A stretch of DNA of 64,000 nt from Lobosporangium transversale. Taxonomy: Eukaryota; Mortierellomycota; Mortierellomycetes; Mortierellales; Mortierellaceae. The stretch lies in NCBI RefSeq assembly GCF_002105155.1, contig NW_019029042.1:62001-126000 (forward strand), in the 5' to 3' direction. Shown piece by piece: positions 12,407 to 23,923 of the stretch (positions are counted from its first letter, which is position 1; every line of letters begins with the position of its first letter). The notes under the pieces are model-generated. The model ran no database searches, was not told the origin of the DNA, and was given only the letters and a program-made list of their open reading frames with translations. The translations under genes and the position numbers were made by a program.

Positions 12407-12707
12407 TTTTTGTATGAAAAAGTAAAAATAAAATAAATAAAACCATGCCTCTATACAAAAACTATTAAACACAATGAAACCACAAAGGATTCTTATTTTG
12501 ATGCTCTTTTTAGTCTTTTGGTGCATACTTTTTTTTTTACTTTCTGCTATTTCAAAATAAGGGGTGCTTCTTAGGTTTAAAAAAAAAAAAAAAAAAAAAA
12601 AAGAGGTGAAGAGCTGCATGAAAAATAGGACAGAGACAGAATAAATAACATTATGCTGATTGTCTCAAAGAATAAAATAAAATAAAATAAAATAAAAAAT
12701 AGTCTCA
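12312..12707. repeat. Convergent intergenic spacer with (AAT)n and poly-A tracts
   Basis: This spacer between two convergent genes holds an (AAT)n microsatellite at about 12376-12405, an A run at about 12580-12602 and an (AAATA)n-like tract at about 12672-12697. No gene is apparent; it must contain the two transcription ends. Confidence 0.65.
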
Positions 12708-15643
12708 TTATTGGGTAGTTGGAGCAGATCTACCTGATCGCAAAGACTTTGAAGTCGTGATAGTCGATGATGTAACGAGCGAGGAAGTGCTGCTGTTATT
12801 ACTGTGGCTGGTATGACTACGAGTGGTAGGTGCGGGCGGTATCGCGGGGCTAGAGTTGACAGACGAAGTAGCGGAAGTTGATGAAATGGTCATTCCTGTG
12901 TTTGATCGTGATCGCTCTCTTTCAAGATAAGGTCGACTATGATTGTCAACATTAGTATTGTTATTGTTGCTAGCGATATTATTTGCAACACCAACAACAC
13001 CAATGGCACTTTGTTGCCGTTGTAGAATTTGCTGCTCGCCTCGACTCTGGGCGCGATTCCTGGCTCGGCTCGAAGGCGGTAGACTAGTATAGCTAGCATC
13101 TTGTCTCTCTACTAAAGGTGATGATCCATAGTGATGACGATAGCCAGCACCAGATCCAGATGCAGATAATGAAGATGGCGCTGACGAATGGATAGGCGAT
13201 GAGTTTTTCGAAGAAGCACTTCGAGCCTTGGGTGACGTCTCATCCCCTCGAACAGATGACGAGGACCGCTCACGAACAGGTCGGTGCTCCCTTGGTCTTG
13301 AGGCTGAGTTTGGTAATGTGTTGATATCAAACATTTCATTACTTTGGTTGGATCCAAGTGAGCCTTGTCTACTCCTTGATTCACTAGGTTGATGTGGATG
13401 GCGATAGTGTTGTTGGTGTCCTCCGTAATCTTCTACAGGGGAATGGCTGAGATGAGTCCCATGGGGCGGTAGGTGATGGCAGTGTGTAGAGACGTGAAGC
13501 GAAAGATGCTGGTGCTGTTGTGATTGTGATAAAGGCTGGTCGGGATGAAGCTGATTCTGAGGGAATACATCAGTTATAGGTGAATGCCTTGAGGGCGCTC
13601 GTGGAGAAAGCTGACGTGAATTACGGTTGGGATCATAATGAAGATCATCAGCAGAGGCTGACATCGCGATTTCTAAGGAACTTGAGCTACCCTGATGCAG
13701 AGGGCCCCTTCTTTGGTGCAATCGATCAATGCTCGACGTTGATCTGGCAGATGATGTCGAGGTAAAAGATGCGTTAGCTGAAAGAGGTTGACGTGACGAA
13801 GGGACGCGCGCCGGCGATGCTGACCGTGACCCTCCAGAAGGCGAAGAGTGTCCAGAGTGCTGGTCGCCGAGACGCTGCGGTGGGTCCAAGAAATCCATTA
13901 ACGAGCCCTCCGGCCCAGGAGGCGGTGGCCTTGGAGGCGGCATGGCCTTTGTGCGCTGCTGTTGAGGCTGAGGCAATGTTGGTGGAGGCTGAATGTGGCC
14001 ACTTTCATGCTCCTTGATGATACTGCGGACAGGTGCACTCCTCATTCCTGCTACTACTGACGAAAGTCCTTGCTGCAAATGATTTGGCGTCACTTCTTGG
14101 CTTCTGTATTTCCTTTGTTTATCTGTGGTCGAGGATTCGTACTTCTTATCCTTTTCCTCATCCTTGTTATCTCCATCTCGTGGGGAATTGACGGAGTCAT
14201 GATCGCGGTTCTTGGTACTAAACAAACCCTTAAACTTTCCAATTGCCTGACTACCGCTACTATAGGATCCTTGTGGTATATGGGACATCCCTTTAGTAGT
14301 TATACTTGCTAACTCTCCTGGGTTGCTTTTAGTCCGGAGGATTGGCATTCTTGGATTGGTAGGGTGTTGAGAGGTTGCCGCATCGTATCCTATAGCTGAG
14401 GATGATTGGGTTGATTGAAGCCCATGTCTAGAGGGTATAGATGTTCGCTTCTGTCCAGGGGTTGGTCTTTGTGGGCCCTGTTGAGAGGGATGGGGGCTCA
14501 TTTCACGATGCTCCATCAGTTGGTCAGGGATGAGAACATGTGATGTTGTAGAAACAAATGAGCCTCTTGGACCATCCCGACCCTGACCTCCTCCCGACAA
14601 AGGATCGCTATTTGGCTGAACGCTACGTTCGCTTCGTGGTGACCCCACGAATGAAGAATGTGAACGGATAGATGTTGGTGGTTTGTTTATTGTGTACTGA
14701 ACCTCAATTGTTTGACAAAAAACCGATGGTTCGCGGCGGTGTCCATCTCCCTTCATATGCTTTCGTCGTGAATGATGGGAGGACAGTTCAGTGTTATTGT
14801 CATCTAACCCTATTATTGGTGATGTTACAGCTCTGCGGACCATAGAGTCGCGAGGCGTCAAAGGTCGTGTGTGATCTTTCCCTTTTTCTTTTTGTTCAAC
14901 CAAAATGAGTTTTTCGGGTATATCTGAAAGGTCTTGTTCTACATCTCCGAGGGTCTTAGACCCCGTCCTCGAGTGCCTGCTCGACCGCCGTCGTGCCAAA
15001 AATGAATTTGAGAAGATTCCAGACTGGCTGCTATGACGGCTGCTTATACTGGAATTAGTCGATTTGCTCCTCTGTGGTGGGTTTCCAGGCAGTGTTGAAT
15101 GCGGTATAATAGGCTTATGAAGCGAGTGTTGCCGCCTGACTTCGGGATTTAAAATGCGCACTGCATCCTCTGCTTCAAAACTAATACCACGGCCTGATAT
15201 TGAGTTGTGAATGCGCTCGTGATCAGATGCGTTTACGTAACCGCCTGCTCGGAATACTGAGCTAAAACTGTCACGATTTGGGATCATATGTTGGTGCTGA
15301 GGTTGCTGGTCCTTTAATCCAAAATTAGTCATTTCCTCATCTTCTTCATCAATGTTGGGCTGAGGCATAGTGAAACTGCTTTGATGATCGATGAGGAACT
15401 TTAGTACTGCTGCAGAGGTCATGTATTCTCCAGGAGACATGGCATGGTTCGGATGTGATATGACTCCGGGTTGGAAAACAGAAGCTAGATTCTTTGAATC
15501 CATGAGATTATCTTCGCTGTGATAGGCGAAAAGAGCCAATAGATCCAGTAAGTACATGAGGAGACAAGAGTGTGGTGGAGGTAATTTACTGATTAACTCC
15601 TGATATGCAGCAATCTGTTCCTCTTCGTCTGTCAAATTCCCTG

Positions 15644-15688
<45 letters not shown>

Positions 15689-17127
15689 GACTTTAGTTTA
15701 GATAACATTTGATTATACAATTTTATATACTTTCTGTCAGACGAAGATTTTGTTGTTTGCTAGCTTACGATGAACATCCCGAAACCGCTCATAGAACTCC
15801 AATGGGATGACTGGGTCTGGTAGATGATTAAGGTATCGACGGAAAACGTTTGATGCATCATGGATTGTGTAGCCGGTCCAGTCCAGTTGACTCCCATATT
15901 TTGGCGGTGTATCAAAGATCAACTGTAGCTCCGATACGCGCTTAGCAGACCCGCTGACTCGAAAGATGCCTCGCGCCTTTGTGGCTGTATAATCATTGGT
16001 TTTAGGAGCAACAATGCCATGTTCTGAGAAGTTGGTTACTGTTGTTTGCATTTTTAATGAATTATACACCATGGATGCGTCGCTTGAGCTTACCGTTTTC
16101 TTTCAAGTACCAGCCACATTTTGAAACTATGGTGGGAATATATCCCTGACACCGCGTTTGGCCATTAACCGTGTATTGCACTGGCACTCCTGCATAGACG
16201 ATGGAGTCAACGAGCTCGACATGAAAAAGTCCTACTTTACGCGATACATACAGACAAGAGACGTGTCAGACGATAATTTTCCTTTACTAATTTATCCGGT
16301 GTGGTTGTGTCATTACTGCCATCATCACTATTTTATACAGGCTCTCTACTCTCTGATTAGGAAAGGGCTCCCTCTCAAACACTCTTTTTTGATGACTCCA
16401 TATTCAAGTAAGGAACGCCCACATTGGACCAAAACCCTGTTAATATCCTTGGCAAGTTCATAGATCACTCTCTCATTATACGATTTCAGATAATCTTTCA
16501 CTTGTTCACTTGAGGCTGCCCCCAAGCTGGGCCTTGTCACACACACATATATGGTTGATACCCCTGTGTTGGCGATGCTCGAATTATTAAATCGAGAGTA
16601 TTAAGGTTGTATGTCTGAGATAAATAAACATCGTCCCACCTGGGCAGTGTCCCTGTGCCCTTTTTTATATATTGAATCCAGTCTCCGCATGAATGCAAAA
16701 ACTATCAATCTGGTCTTCCTTGAGTGGTACCTGAGTGTCGATGAGTGTCAACAGAAAGATATTGCCATTGATTTAGTGAAAAGACAACATGTGCGTATGC
16801 GAGAATGCGAAAGATGGGCAAAGTGTGAATGGAAAACAGTAATCAACAAGGGCGAATGGCTGGCACTGCCATTGTCCAGAAAATCATTAGGGAATACAAT
16901 GTCCATTCATGCAGTGCCTATTTACTCCAGCCCAGAGAGAGTGAATCCTTGTTGAGGACAGCCCAATTCCACTTTTGATTGCATAGAAAAGATCTCATTT
17001 CCGGAGAAACATTAAATAAATCGGCGACAGGTGTTTTTGCCACTATACCTTTTGTTGCCTTAGTTCCTGTGATATTCTTCCACCATTTCTTGAAAGATAC
17101 TTTTTGCTGAGCCATAGTTCCATCCAA
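12708..17127 (-). CDS. RhoGAP-domain protein (SAC7/BAG7-like architecture)
   Basis: Minus-strand exons 17127-16926, 16231-16094, 15984-15769 and 15640-12708 join in phase to 1162 residues. The N-terminus (MAQQKVSFKKWWKNITGTKA after an optional four-residue extension) is followed by the RhoGAP domain at about residues 70-260. It contains GYIPTIVSKCGWYLKEN, the arginine-finger loop GIFRVSGSAKR with Arg122, LDWTGYTIHDASNVFRRYLN, and NLASVFQPGVIS in the last exon. RhoGAPs switch off Rho-family GTPases at the plasma membrane, here probably Rho1-type by the SAC7-like pattern (inference). The remaining about 900 residues are Ser/Pro/His-rich with a PPPRPPPPG run and a basic KFKGLFSTKNRD patch. The 694-bp first intron is long for this locus, so the first exon is less certain than the rest. 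Confidence 0.87.
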
Positions 17128-17978
17128 TGAATGTTTGCTGTAACGAATAACAAGTCAGAACTTTCAACGTAGTCGTGTACGTCAAAATAAATAAATAAAT
17201 AAAGCTGAATACGCTTGCGGAATGTGGAGAAGTGATTCAATTGAGAATGGATAAATGAAGGTGAGCGTGGGAAGGAGATGACAAAAAAAAAAAAAAAAAA
17301 AGAAAGAAAGAGAAAAAGAATGAGAGGAATAGGTTTAATCCTGAGGACGCAAATGGATCATGCAATAGAAGTCGGATTGTACGAGTTGTGATGATTCATC
17401 TAGCGATTGTAAACCACTGTTAAGATTCGGGTTTAATTAACTAGAGTTACTGAAGCTAATGTTGTCCCTGTTGGCTTTGCTCTGTGTCTGCGGTTACTCA
17501 GGTATGAACAGCTGATATTAGTGATGTTGAATCTTTGGCTAATGTTATGGATTGTTTTAGTGTCAAGTTGAGAAGGATGAATTGCTTGGATTATTGATTA
17601 TTAGTGAAGGGGGACAGAGAATAAAGACGGCTGCCATGGACGTAGAGACAAGCGTTGTAGAGAATTGGGGCGCCAGAAAAGGTGGCCAGAGAAAGATAGA
17701 GAGAGAGATAGGAATATCAAGTGATAGAAAGAATGAAAGAGTAACTGGACTAAAATGAAGGAAGTATGGAGAAAGTTAGAAAGGAAGGGAAGAAGAGAAA
17801 GGAGGAAGAGGAAAGACTATTGAGCAATTAAGAATGAAGTGTCTTGAAGAGCGTAGGAAAAGATTTGAAGCAGTGGAAGATTTCAGACAAAGAAAGGAGG
17901 TGCAATTGTCACTTTCATTTGGAGGTCGAGAATACAGTTTCAATTAATCAAATGTAAAATGCCAATAATATCCAATAT
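17128..17978. other. Intergenic, RhoGAP promoter side, up to the LTR element
   Basis: No gene is visible. It contains an A run at about 17282-17300 followed by purine-rich sequence (about 17700-17910, many GAAAG/GAGAG words). The Gypsy element inserted at its right edge, about 850 bp upstream of the RhoGAP start codon. Confidence 0.6.
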
Positions 17979-18342
17979 TGTTGGTTTTAGTTTTAGTCAC
18001 GTGTAGAGGGTTCGCCACCAACTATTTAACGAGCAACAGCTCAGGAAAATCTGGCTCCTTGTTCCTTATTTTTACACAAGAGCCATTTGAGTACTGACTG
18101 TTCTCGTCCAGGTAAAGAGCCCTCACAACGTTCGTCGTTAGTAGCCATAGATCATTAAAGGTTCCTTATTTTTACACAAGAGCCATTTGAGTACTGACTG
18201 TTCTCGTCCAGTCTTTGAGTAGTGTGTGTGTTCTTTTATTGTGTTAGAATTATTTATCTATCTGCAGCTGGAAGTGACCGGCTTCATAATCCACCAAAAC
18301 GACCTAAATCTCCTACCACATCTGCCCCTAAATTTTGCAACA
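17979..18342 (+). repeat. 5' LTR
   Basis: The 364-bp repeat begins TGTTGGTTTTAG and ends TTTTGCAACA, with the short inverted ends TGTTG/CAACA. It matches 24566-24929 at every position I compared. A TATTTAAC box at about 18024 could serve as the TATA element. It carries an internal 51-bp duplication, annotated separately. Confidence 0.95.
18061..18211 (+). repeat. 51-bp direct duplication inside the LTR
   Basis: The segment 18061-18111 (GTTCCTTATTTTTACACAAG and onward to CTCGTCCAG) recurs at 18161-18211, with starts exactly 100 bp apart. The same pair sits in the 3' LTR at 24648-24698 and 24748-24798. The first copy ends CCAG followed by GTAAAG, which looks like a splice donor. Repeated blocks in U3/R are common enhancer or promoter units, but no function can be read here. 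Confidence 0.9.
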
Positions 18343-18349
18343 ATATTTC

Positions 18350-18367
18350 TGGTGATCTACGCAGGGG
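18350..18367 (+). other. Candidate primer-binding site
   Basis: TGGTGATCTACGCAGGGG begins seven bases after the LTR end and starts with TGG, complementary to a tRNA CCA tail. I could not assign the tRNA, and the gap from the LTR is larger than usual, so a different primer or self-priming is possible. Confidence 0.35.
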
Positions 18368-18379
18368 GTGGCAGCTACA

Positions 18380-21300
18380 ATGTCTTCCAATTTATCGATT
18401 CTTCTTACCATGATCCCGAAGTGGCCGTCGGCAGAGGCTGAGGGTCTAACCGCCGCGACATGGATCAGCGATTTTGGAGGTGTTATCGAAGGAGAAACCC
18501 TGAGCAACAAGTTGATGTTCGTCGAGAGGCAGGCGACAGGCAAGATCCAACGCTGGATCAGGCGCTGGAGGATGACAAACAAGACGAATGGTGCCTGGAG
18601 CCAGTTCGTCAGCGATTTCATCATGGAGGCCTCTACCCCTAGAAGCCAGGATGTCACCCTGGACGAGTTGCATTCTATTAAGCAAGGAGAAGATGAGACG
18701 ACAGCCAACTATGTACAACGAATGAAACTTACCATGGAACTCCTCGACCCAGAGTCTGGTTGCGACGCACAGCCGTACAAGATCCCAACAGCCACCGAGC
18801 GTCTACTGGCGTACAGATTTTGCAAGGGTTTGAGGCAAGACCATCCTTTCAAGGTCAAGAACAAAGAAGCGCCTGCGACCTTGAAGGAAACCTTCGAATC
18901 AGTGACACAATTGGTTGAAGGAAATCGTTGGGGCATTGACACCACTGAGAGCCGTGTCATAGCTCGCAGCAACGCTGAGCATGCTGCACCAATCGAGACG
19001 AATGTTCTGCTTGGATCGACCCTAGTGCCGAGGACGCACTACTCTGGCTTCCTAGCGGACTTCAAAGACGACAAAGAGAAAGTTAATCAATTAAGCGTAG
19101 ACGAATTAACAGACATGTTCGGAGCCTGGACCCTTGCTGCCGAGGAGCGAACTCCGGAGGCGCGAATCGCTCAGACTATCTCAAGAATGAGCCCGGCTGT
19201 AGCGAGGCGAGTGTTTGGTTCCTCTGAATTGGCCAAGCATATTAGAGTGGAGGCTAGACCTAATGCCGTGCTCCAACCCGCCGAAGTTCGAAGTCAGCAG
19301 GCTATCCCTATGGCCCGTAGAACCTGCCATAAATGTAATCAAGAGGGGCACCTCTTGTCGTTCTGCCCATTGGTGGAATGCTTCCGATGTGGCGAGCGAG
19401 GCCATACTTCGAAGGTTTGCACTAAGGAACAAGGAAGCCCCGCCACAGGCGCCAATAGCGTCCCATTGGCCACTCAAACTAACTCCTCGCTAAGAGTGCA
19501 AAGTTTAGAAATCTCCGCCACTAATGTCGCCCAATCATTTATCACGACTAAGCCACAGCGATTAAATTCGACAGGTGCCCAGCGACGTCGCAGTGAGAGG
19601 ACAGGCACTCCTGCAGGTCCATCGTCTCAACGAAGAGAGGAAACGAGAGGCACTACTCCACCTGTCCGAGGAATGCAGTGGGAGGCTGAGGCATCCACTA
19701 GTAGTGCGCAACCTTCTGGGGACCCCCACTTCCAGACAGTGACTTTTGATGACAGAGCGGTCGACGGGCGAGAGAATAATGTTGCAGAAGCTCCAAATGC
19801 GACGCCAAAGCGTACCAGGAAGCGTGTCATTCCTGATCCAGTGTTCGTTGATGCGGTCGAAGGATTGAATTTTGATTTGGCCACTCACTCCAAGTACCGT
19901 GGAAAGATGGCAGTGCAACTCAAGGCAGCTGTTACCGAGGCCTGGGCCCGCCATGCCCCTCCAAGAAGAAGCAAGCCTAAGAGGAGTCAGTCAGCAATAG
20001 CTATGGCCAGGAACGTTCAAGGTGGCAAAGGTGATGTCACGACCGTCACCGCCTTGGGACGAGACTTCAACAACGCCGTTATTGATCCAGGCAATGACCA
20101 TACTATGATGGGCCTACATGTGGCAAACGCACTCGGACTGAAGTTAGAGCCTGCTACTCGTGCGGTGCTATTGGCCCATGGGTCCTTCCAGAAGCTTGCG
20201 GGCCGCACAAGACCTATCGATATTTATGTGTCCGGGATCCCCTTGAGAATGTCGATGGGAGTGATCGACTGTAAGGGCACATATGACTTCCTCCTTGGCG
20301 ATGACTGGCTCAAGGCGCTGAAAGCCAAGGCTGATTGGAGCAACGGTATCGTGTACTACGTGGAGAGTGAGGGAAGGACTATCACCCTTGGTGGCGGTCT
20401 AAATGTTCGCGCCTCAACCCCTCAGCCTACGACATCAACGTACTTGTCTGATGAGAACGATGAGTATGATGATGAGTACGACGACTATGAGGATGACGAA
20501 TCAATCTACGAGACGGAAGAATCCGATGCTGATGCAGGGTACAGAGCCTTGAGAGTGAAGACAATAGAGGTCGGTGACCCGGATCTGCAGGCGATGACCG
20601 CAAGAGTGTTCTCTAGCAAGATACAGTGCGAGAATGACGATGCTCGCGTAAAAAGGCAGCCGTTCGCGGTTGACGGAGTCAACGTGGACATCAACCCAAA
20701 TTTGTCCAATGAGCAGTACGGACAGATTGTGGAGTTACTTGAAAGGAATAAGGACAGGCTGACTACCAACCTTGAGGACCTCGAAGTGACGTCTATTTTA
20801 GAACATGAGATCAACATTCAACCAGGCGCCAAGCCAGTGTACGTAGGATGGTGCAAACGGTACTCGCCGAAGGAGCTTGACTTCCTTAAGAAGAGTGTTG
20901 ATGATGAGCTTAAGGCAGGAAAAATCATAGAGATGGAGAGCGAGTGGTGCGCGCCGCTGAGTCTTGCTCCTAAGAAAGACGGATCCTTGCGCAAGTGCGT
21001 CGCATACATAGGCCTAAATAAGGTTACCGAAAGGGAGAGCTGGCCACTGCCAAACATCGAGGAAATACTTGACAACTTAGGCGGATTCGAGTACTACAGT
21101 AGCCTGGACGGATTTCAAGGTTATTACGTGATTGGCATCAAAAAAGAGCATGTCAAGTATCTTGGCTTCCGTACGCCTTTTGGGACGTTTGCATACAAGG
21201 TAATGCCATTTGGGCTCAAGAACGCGCCACATACCTTCAGTCGCTTCGTTAGAAAAGTGTACTCAGACCTTATCGGAAGAGTGCTTGAGGCGTACATGGA

Positions 21301-23923
21301 CGATGTGTGCGTGCGCACGATGACCTGGGGAGAGCATTTGAGAGCCCTCGATCATACGTTTGCGGCAGCTCGCGCAGGAGGAGTCAAGTACAAGACTAGT
21401 AAGCTCCATTTCGGGTATGACAAGGTGAAGTTTACTGGCCACGTGGTCGGCAAAGATGGAATTGAGGTCATGCCAGACAAAGTTGACAAGGTCAAGAATT
21501 TCACCCCATTACGTAGCAAGGAAGATGTACGTGCATTCTTGGGCTTGACGGGCTACTATCGAAGGTTCGTCGAAAGCTACGCTCAGATTGCAGAGCCGCT
21601 GACGAGGCTCCTCAAGAAAGGTGCAAGCTTCACCATGGGTCCTGAACAGGTGGCCGCAGTAAAGGGTCTCAAAGCCAAGTTAATTCAAGCTCCGGTACTT
21701 AAGGCTCCAGATTTCGAGAAGGATTGGGTGGTCTCGTGTGACGCCTGCAAATACGCTATGGGCGCAGTGCTAGAACAAGAAGATGAGGAGGGTAAGTTGA
21801 GACCGGTCTACTTTTACTCGAAGACCTTTCAAGGAGCCGAACGCAACTACTCTACCTTTGAGCAAGAGTGCCTCGCCGTTGTCATAGCCGTCAAGAAGTT
21901 TCGGCCTTACATCCTGGGTAGGTCCGTTGTCGTTTACACAGACCATGCGCCACTCAAATGGTTGTTTTCCAAGACTGATCTGACTGGTCGACCTGCGCGG
22001 TGGCAGATGATTCTGTCGGAATTCGAGCTGGTCATTAAGACCAAACCAGGTACGAAGAACGGCAATGCAGACGGGATGAGTCGCATTATGTCGGAAGGAA
22101 TAGCCACGGATGACATCGATGACGAGGTGCCAGAGTGTCTGAGCCGAAGGGCAGAATCCACAGGAGAAAAGTGGCTGGCGAGCCAATGGTACGCGAACTT
22201 CTACATGTACCTAGCCGAGATGAGACTGGAGTTAGAAGACAAAGTTGAAATGAGGAGGATCAAGAGACAGGCATACAGGTTTCGACTGACGAAGGAAGGT
22301 GACCTACTGTATAGAGATGCCGACAACAGAGAGAAGAGGTGCGTAGTTGAGGATGAAGTCGAGGGTGTGCTGAAGGAGGCACACGACAAGGGCGGTCACT
22401 ATGGAGCAGAGTCTACCCTAGCAACAGTTCGTGACGTGTGTTGGTGGCCAACGATGAGACGGGATGTATTCCACTGGGTCAAGTCTTGCGGCCGTTGCCA
22501 GCAATTTGGAAGTCGAGTGAAACATAACAGGTTGCATCCTACGGTCTCCGAGTTCCCATTTGAAGTTCTCTTCGTTGACTTGATTGAGAACTTAGTCGAA
22601 ACGCCTAGGGGGATGACCACCATAGTCGTCTTCACAGATTCCTTCACCAAGTGGACTGAAGCACATGCAGTGGCCAACAAAGGCGCGCAAGGCGTCCTAG
22701 CTGTTCTATTTATGAAGATTATCTGTCGGTTCGGGCTCCCTGTTATGATTAGATCGGATGGAGGCCCCGCATTTCGTAACGAATTCAAGACTTTCTGTGA
22801 CCTCTGGGGGATCAAGCACGTCACTGGTTCGACAAGGCATCCGCAAAGTCAGGGACAGGTCGAGGCGACAAATAAGCTTATCGAGGAGCGACTGAGGAGA
22901 GTACTGCCAGCTGGATCTAAGGATTGGGATGCATTCCTACCGAAAGCAGTATTCGACGTGAATTGTCGAGTCGTTAGGAGCACAGGAGTGTCGCCAATGG
23001 AAGCACTTATGGGCTACACAGGACAGTCAGCGTTACGGCGACTGTTCGCGGACGACAAGTTCCTCGTTTCAGCAGAGGCACCGGAAGAGAACGATGTAGT
23101 CCTAGAAGAAAGCATGGCGAGATTTATCGTAAGAAGAGAGGGAATCCGTGAGTATGCATACTCATGCAAGCTTAATGCCAATGACAGGATGAAACGTTAC
23201 TATGATCGACGTGTTCGCCCACAATCGTTCGAAGTAGGATCAAGGGTTTACATGTTCAATTTGGATTTCGTCACAGGCTTTGGACGCAAGCTGGAGCCGC
23301 GTTGGTTAGGTCCATTTGAAGTAGTCTGGGCGAATGAAAAGGGATCATATGGGATCAAGACGGGTCGAACGCATTATGGCACAAAGGATGGGGTAGAAAC
23401 AATTAATGGAGACTTCCTCAAGCTCGCAACTCAAAGGCAACGATTATGGGAAGATGATTTTATTGAGAACCTACAGAGAGCTACTGAGAAGAATCCCCAC
23501 TACGCCGACACCGAACAACCTCTCGCGCCAGATCAATTACACCAGCCAAGTCTGGGTCGGGGGCGGGAGGACACAGCAAACGAAGGCACTCCAATCCAAT
23601 CTCCACATCCCTTGTCGCCAAGGACAGGTCAAGCTCAATCTCGTGACGCTCCTCAGGCGCAAGTTGCACCTTCCGTGAACGAAGCCTCTCGCGAAGACGC
23701 GACTGGTCAGCCAAGCCTCTGGAGAATGCCACCTCGCCGTGAAGAAGATACTTCGCCCGTACGCGTTTCTCAATTGGCTCGTCTATGTCTTGAAAGGCCT
23801 CAGCTGACCGCTTATTTAGCTCTCGAGCGGGGGGGGGAACTGTCTGGGACTGAGGAGATTCTGGAGAAGACTTCTCCGCTGCAAATGGCGAAACAGAGGA
23901 AGGGCCAACCTCGTGGTCAGTAA
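18380..23923 (+). CDS. Gag-Pol polyprotein of the Ty3/Gypsy element
   Basis: A single 1847-residue frame from ATG 18380 (a GTG lies four codons upstream). Gag is followed by two CCHC zinc knuckles at about residues 316-329 and 334-347. The retropepsin-like domain has IDPG at about 567-570 where D-S/T-G is usual. Reverse transcriptase shows PLPNIEEILDNLGG, the FGLKNAP block and the YMDD catalytic motif at about 972-975. RNase H follows (SCDACKYAMGAVL, then YTDHAPLKWL). Integrase has the HHCC zinc domain at about 1335-1372 and a DDE core with SDGGPAF and GQVEAT. A GPF/Y-type module (RWLGPFEVVW) follows at about 1641. The last about 150 residues are hydrophilic and overlap an antisense frame, so they may be non-functional read-through. 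No frameshift separates gag from pol, so Gag excess must arise another way. Confidence 0.95.
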   Translation: MSSNLSILLTMIPKWPSAEAEGLTAATWISDFGGVIEGETLSNKLMFVERQATGKIQRWIRRWRMTNKTNGAWSQFVSDFIMEASTPRSQDVTLDELHSIKQGEDETTANYVQRMKLTMELLDPESGCDAQPYKIPTATERLLAYRFCKGLRQDHPFKVKNKEAPATLKETFESVTQLVEGNRWGIDTTESRVIARSNAEHAAPIETNVLLGSTLVPRTHYSGFLADFKDDKEKVNQLSVDELTDMFGAWTLAAEERTPEARIAQTISRMSPAVARRVFGSSELAKHIRVEARPNAVLQPAEVRSQQAIPMARRTCHKCNQEGHLLSFCPLVECFRCGERGHTSKVCTKEQGSPATGANSVPLATQTNSSLRVQSLEISATNVAQSFITTKPQRLNSTGAQRRRSERTGTPAGPSSQRREETRGTTPPVRGMQWEAEASTSSAQPSGDPHFQTVTFDDRAVDGRENNVAEAPNATPKRTRKRVIPDPVFVDAVEGLNFDLATHSKYRGKMAVQLKAAVTEAWARHAPPRRSKPKRSQSAIAMARNVQGGKGDVTTVTALGRDFNNAVIDPGNDHTMMGLHVANALGLKLEPATRAVLLAHGSFQKLAGRTRPIDIYVSGIPLRMSMGVIDCKGTYDFLLGDDWLKALKAKADWSNGIVYYVESEGRTITLGGGLNVRASTPQPTTSTYLSDENDEYDDEYDDYEDDESIYETEESDADAGYRALRVKTIEVGDPDLQAMTARVFSSKIQCENDDARVKRQPFAVDGVNVDINPNLSNEQYGQIVELLERNKDRLTTNLEDLEVTSILEHEINIQPGAKPVYVGWCKRYSPKELDFLKKSVDDELKAGKIIEMESEWCAPLSLAPKKDGSLRKCVAYIGLNKVTERESWPLPNIEEILDNLGGFEYYSSLDGFQGYYVIGIKKEHVKYLGFRTPFGTFAYKVMPFGLKNAPHTFSRFVRKVYSDLIGRVLEAYMDDVCVRTMTWGEHLRALDHTFAAARAGGVKYKTSKLHFGYDKVKFTGHVVGKDGIEVMPDKVDKVKNFTPLRSKEDVRAFLGLTGYYRRFVESYAQIAEPLTRLLKKGASFTMGPEQVAAVKGLKAKLIQAPVLKAPDFEKDWVVSCDACKYAMGAVLEQEDEEGKLRPVYFYSKTFQGAERNYSTFEQECLAVVIAVKKFRPYILGRSVVVYTDHAPLKWLFSKTDLTGRPARWQMILSEFELVIKTKPGTKNGNADGMSRIMSEGIATDDIDDEVPECLSRRAESTGEKWLASQWYANFYMYLAEMRLELEDKVEMRRIKRQAYRFRLTKEGDLLYRDADNREKRCVVEDEVEGVLKEAHDKGGHYGAESTLATVRDVCWWPTMRRDVFHWVKSCGRCQQFGSRVKHNRLHPTVSEFPFEVLFVDLIENLVETPRGMTTIVVFTDSFTKWTEAHAVANKGAQGVLAVLFMKIICRFGLPVMIRSDGGPAFRNEFKTFCDLWGIKHVTGSTRHPQSQGQVEATNKLIEERLRRVLPAGSKDWDAFLPKAVFDVNCRVVRSTGVSPMEALMGYTGQSALRRLFADDKFLVSAEAPEENDVVLEESMARFIVRREGIREYAYSCKLNANDRMKRYYDRRVRPQSFEVGSRVYMFNLDFVTGFGRKLEPRWLGPFEVVWANEKGSYGIKTGRTHYGTKDGVETINGDFLKLATQRQRLWEDDFIENLQRATEKNPHYADTEQPLAPDQLHQPSLGRGREDTANEGTPIQSPHPLSPRTGQAQSRDAPQAQVAPSVNEASREDATGQPSLWRMPPRREEDTSPVRVSQLARLCLERPQLTAYLALERGGELSGTEEILEKTSPLQMAKQRKGQPRGQ

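Noticed and set aside
16346-16546. 66-residue minus-strand frame inside the first RhoGAP intron
   Set aside because: It looks moderately protein-like, but the RhoGAP exons join in phase without it and it has no recognised similarity. It could be an alternative exon; not enough to call.
18328-22824. Many minus-strand frames opposite gag-pol
   Set aside because: Shadows of the coding strand with no protein-like pattern; only the 23481-24215 frame extends beyond pol and looks plausible.
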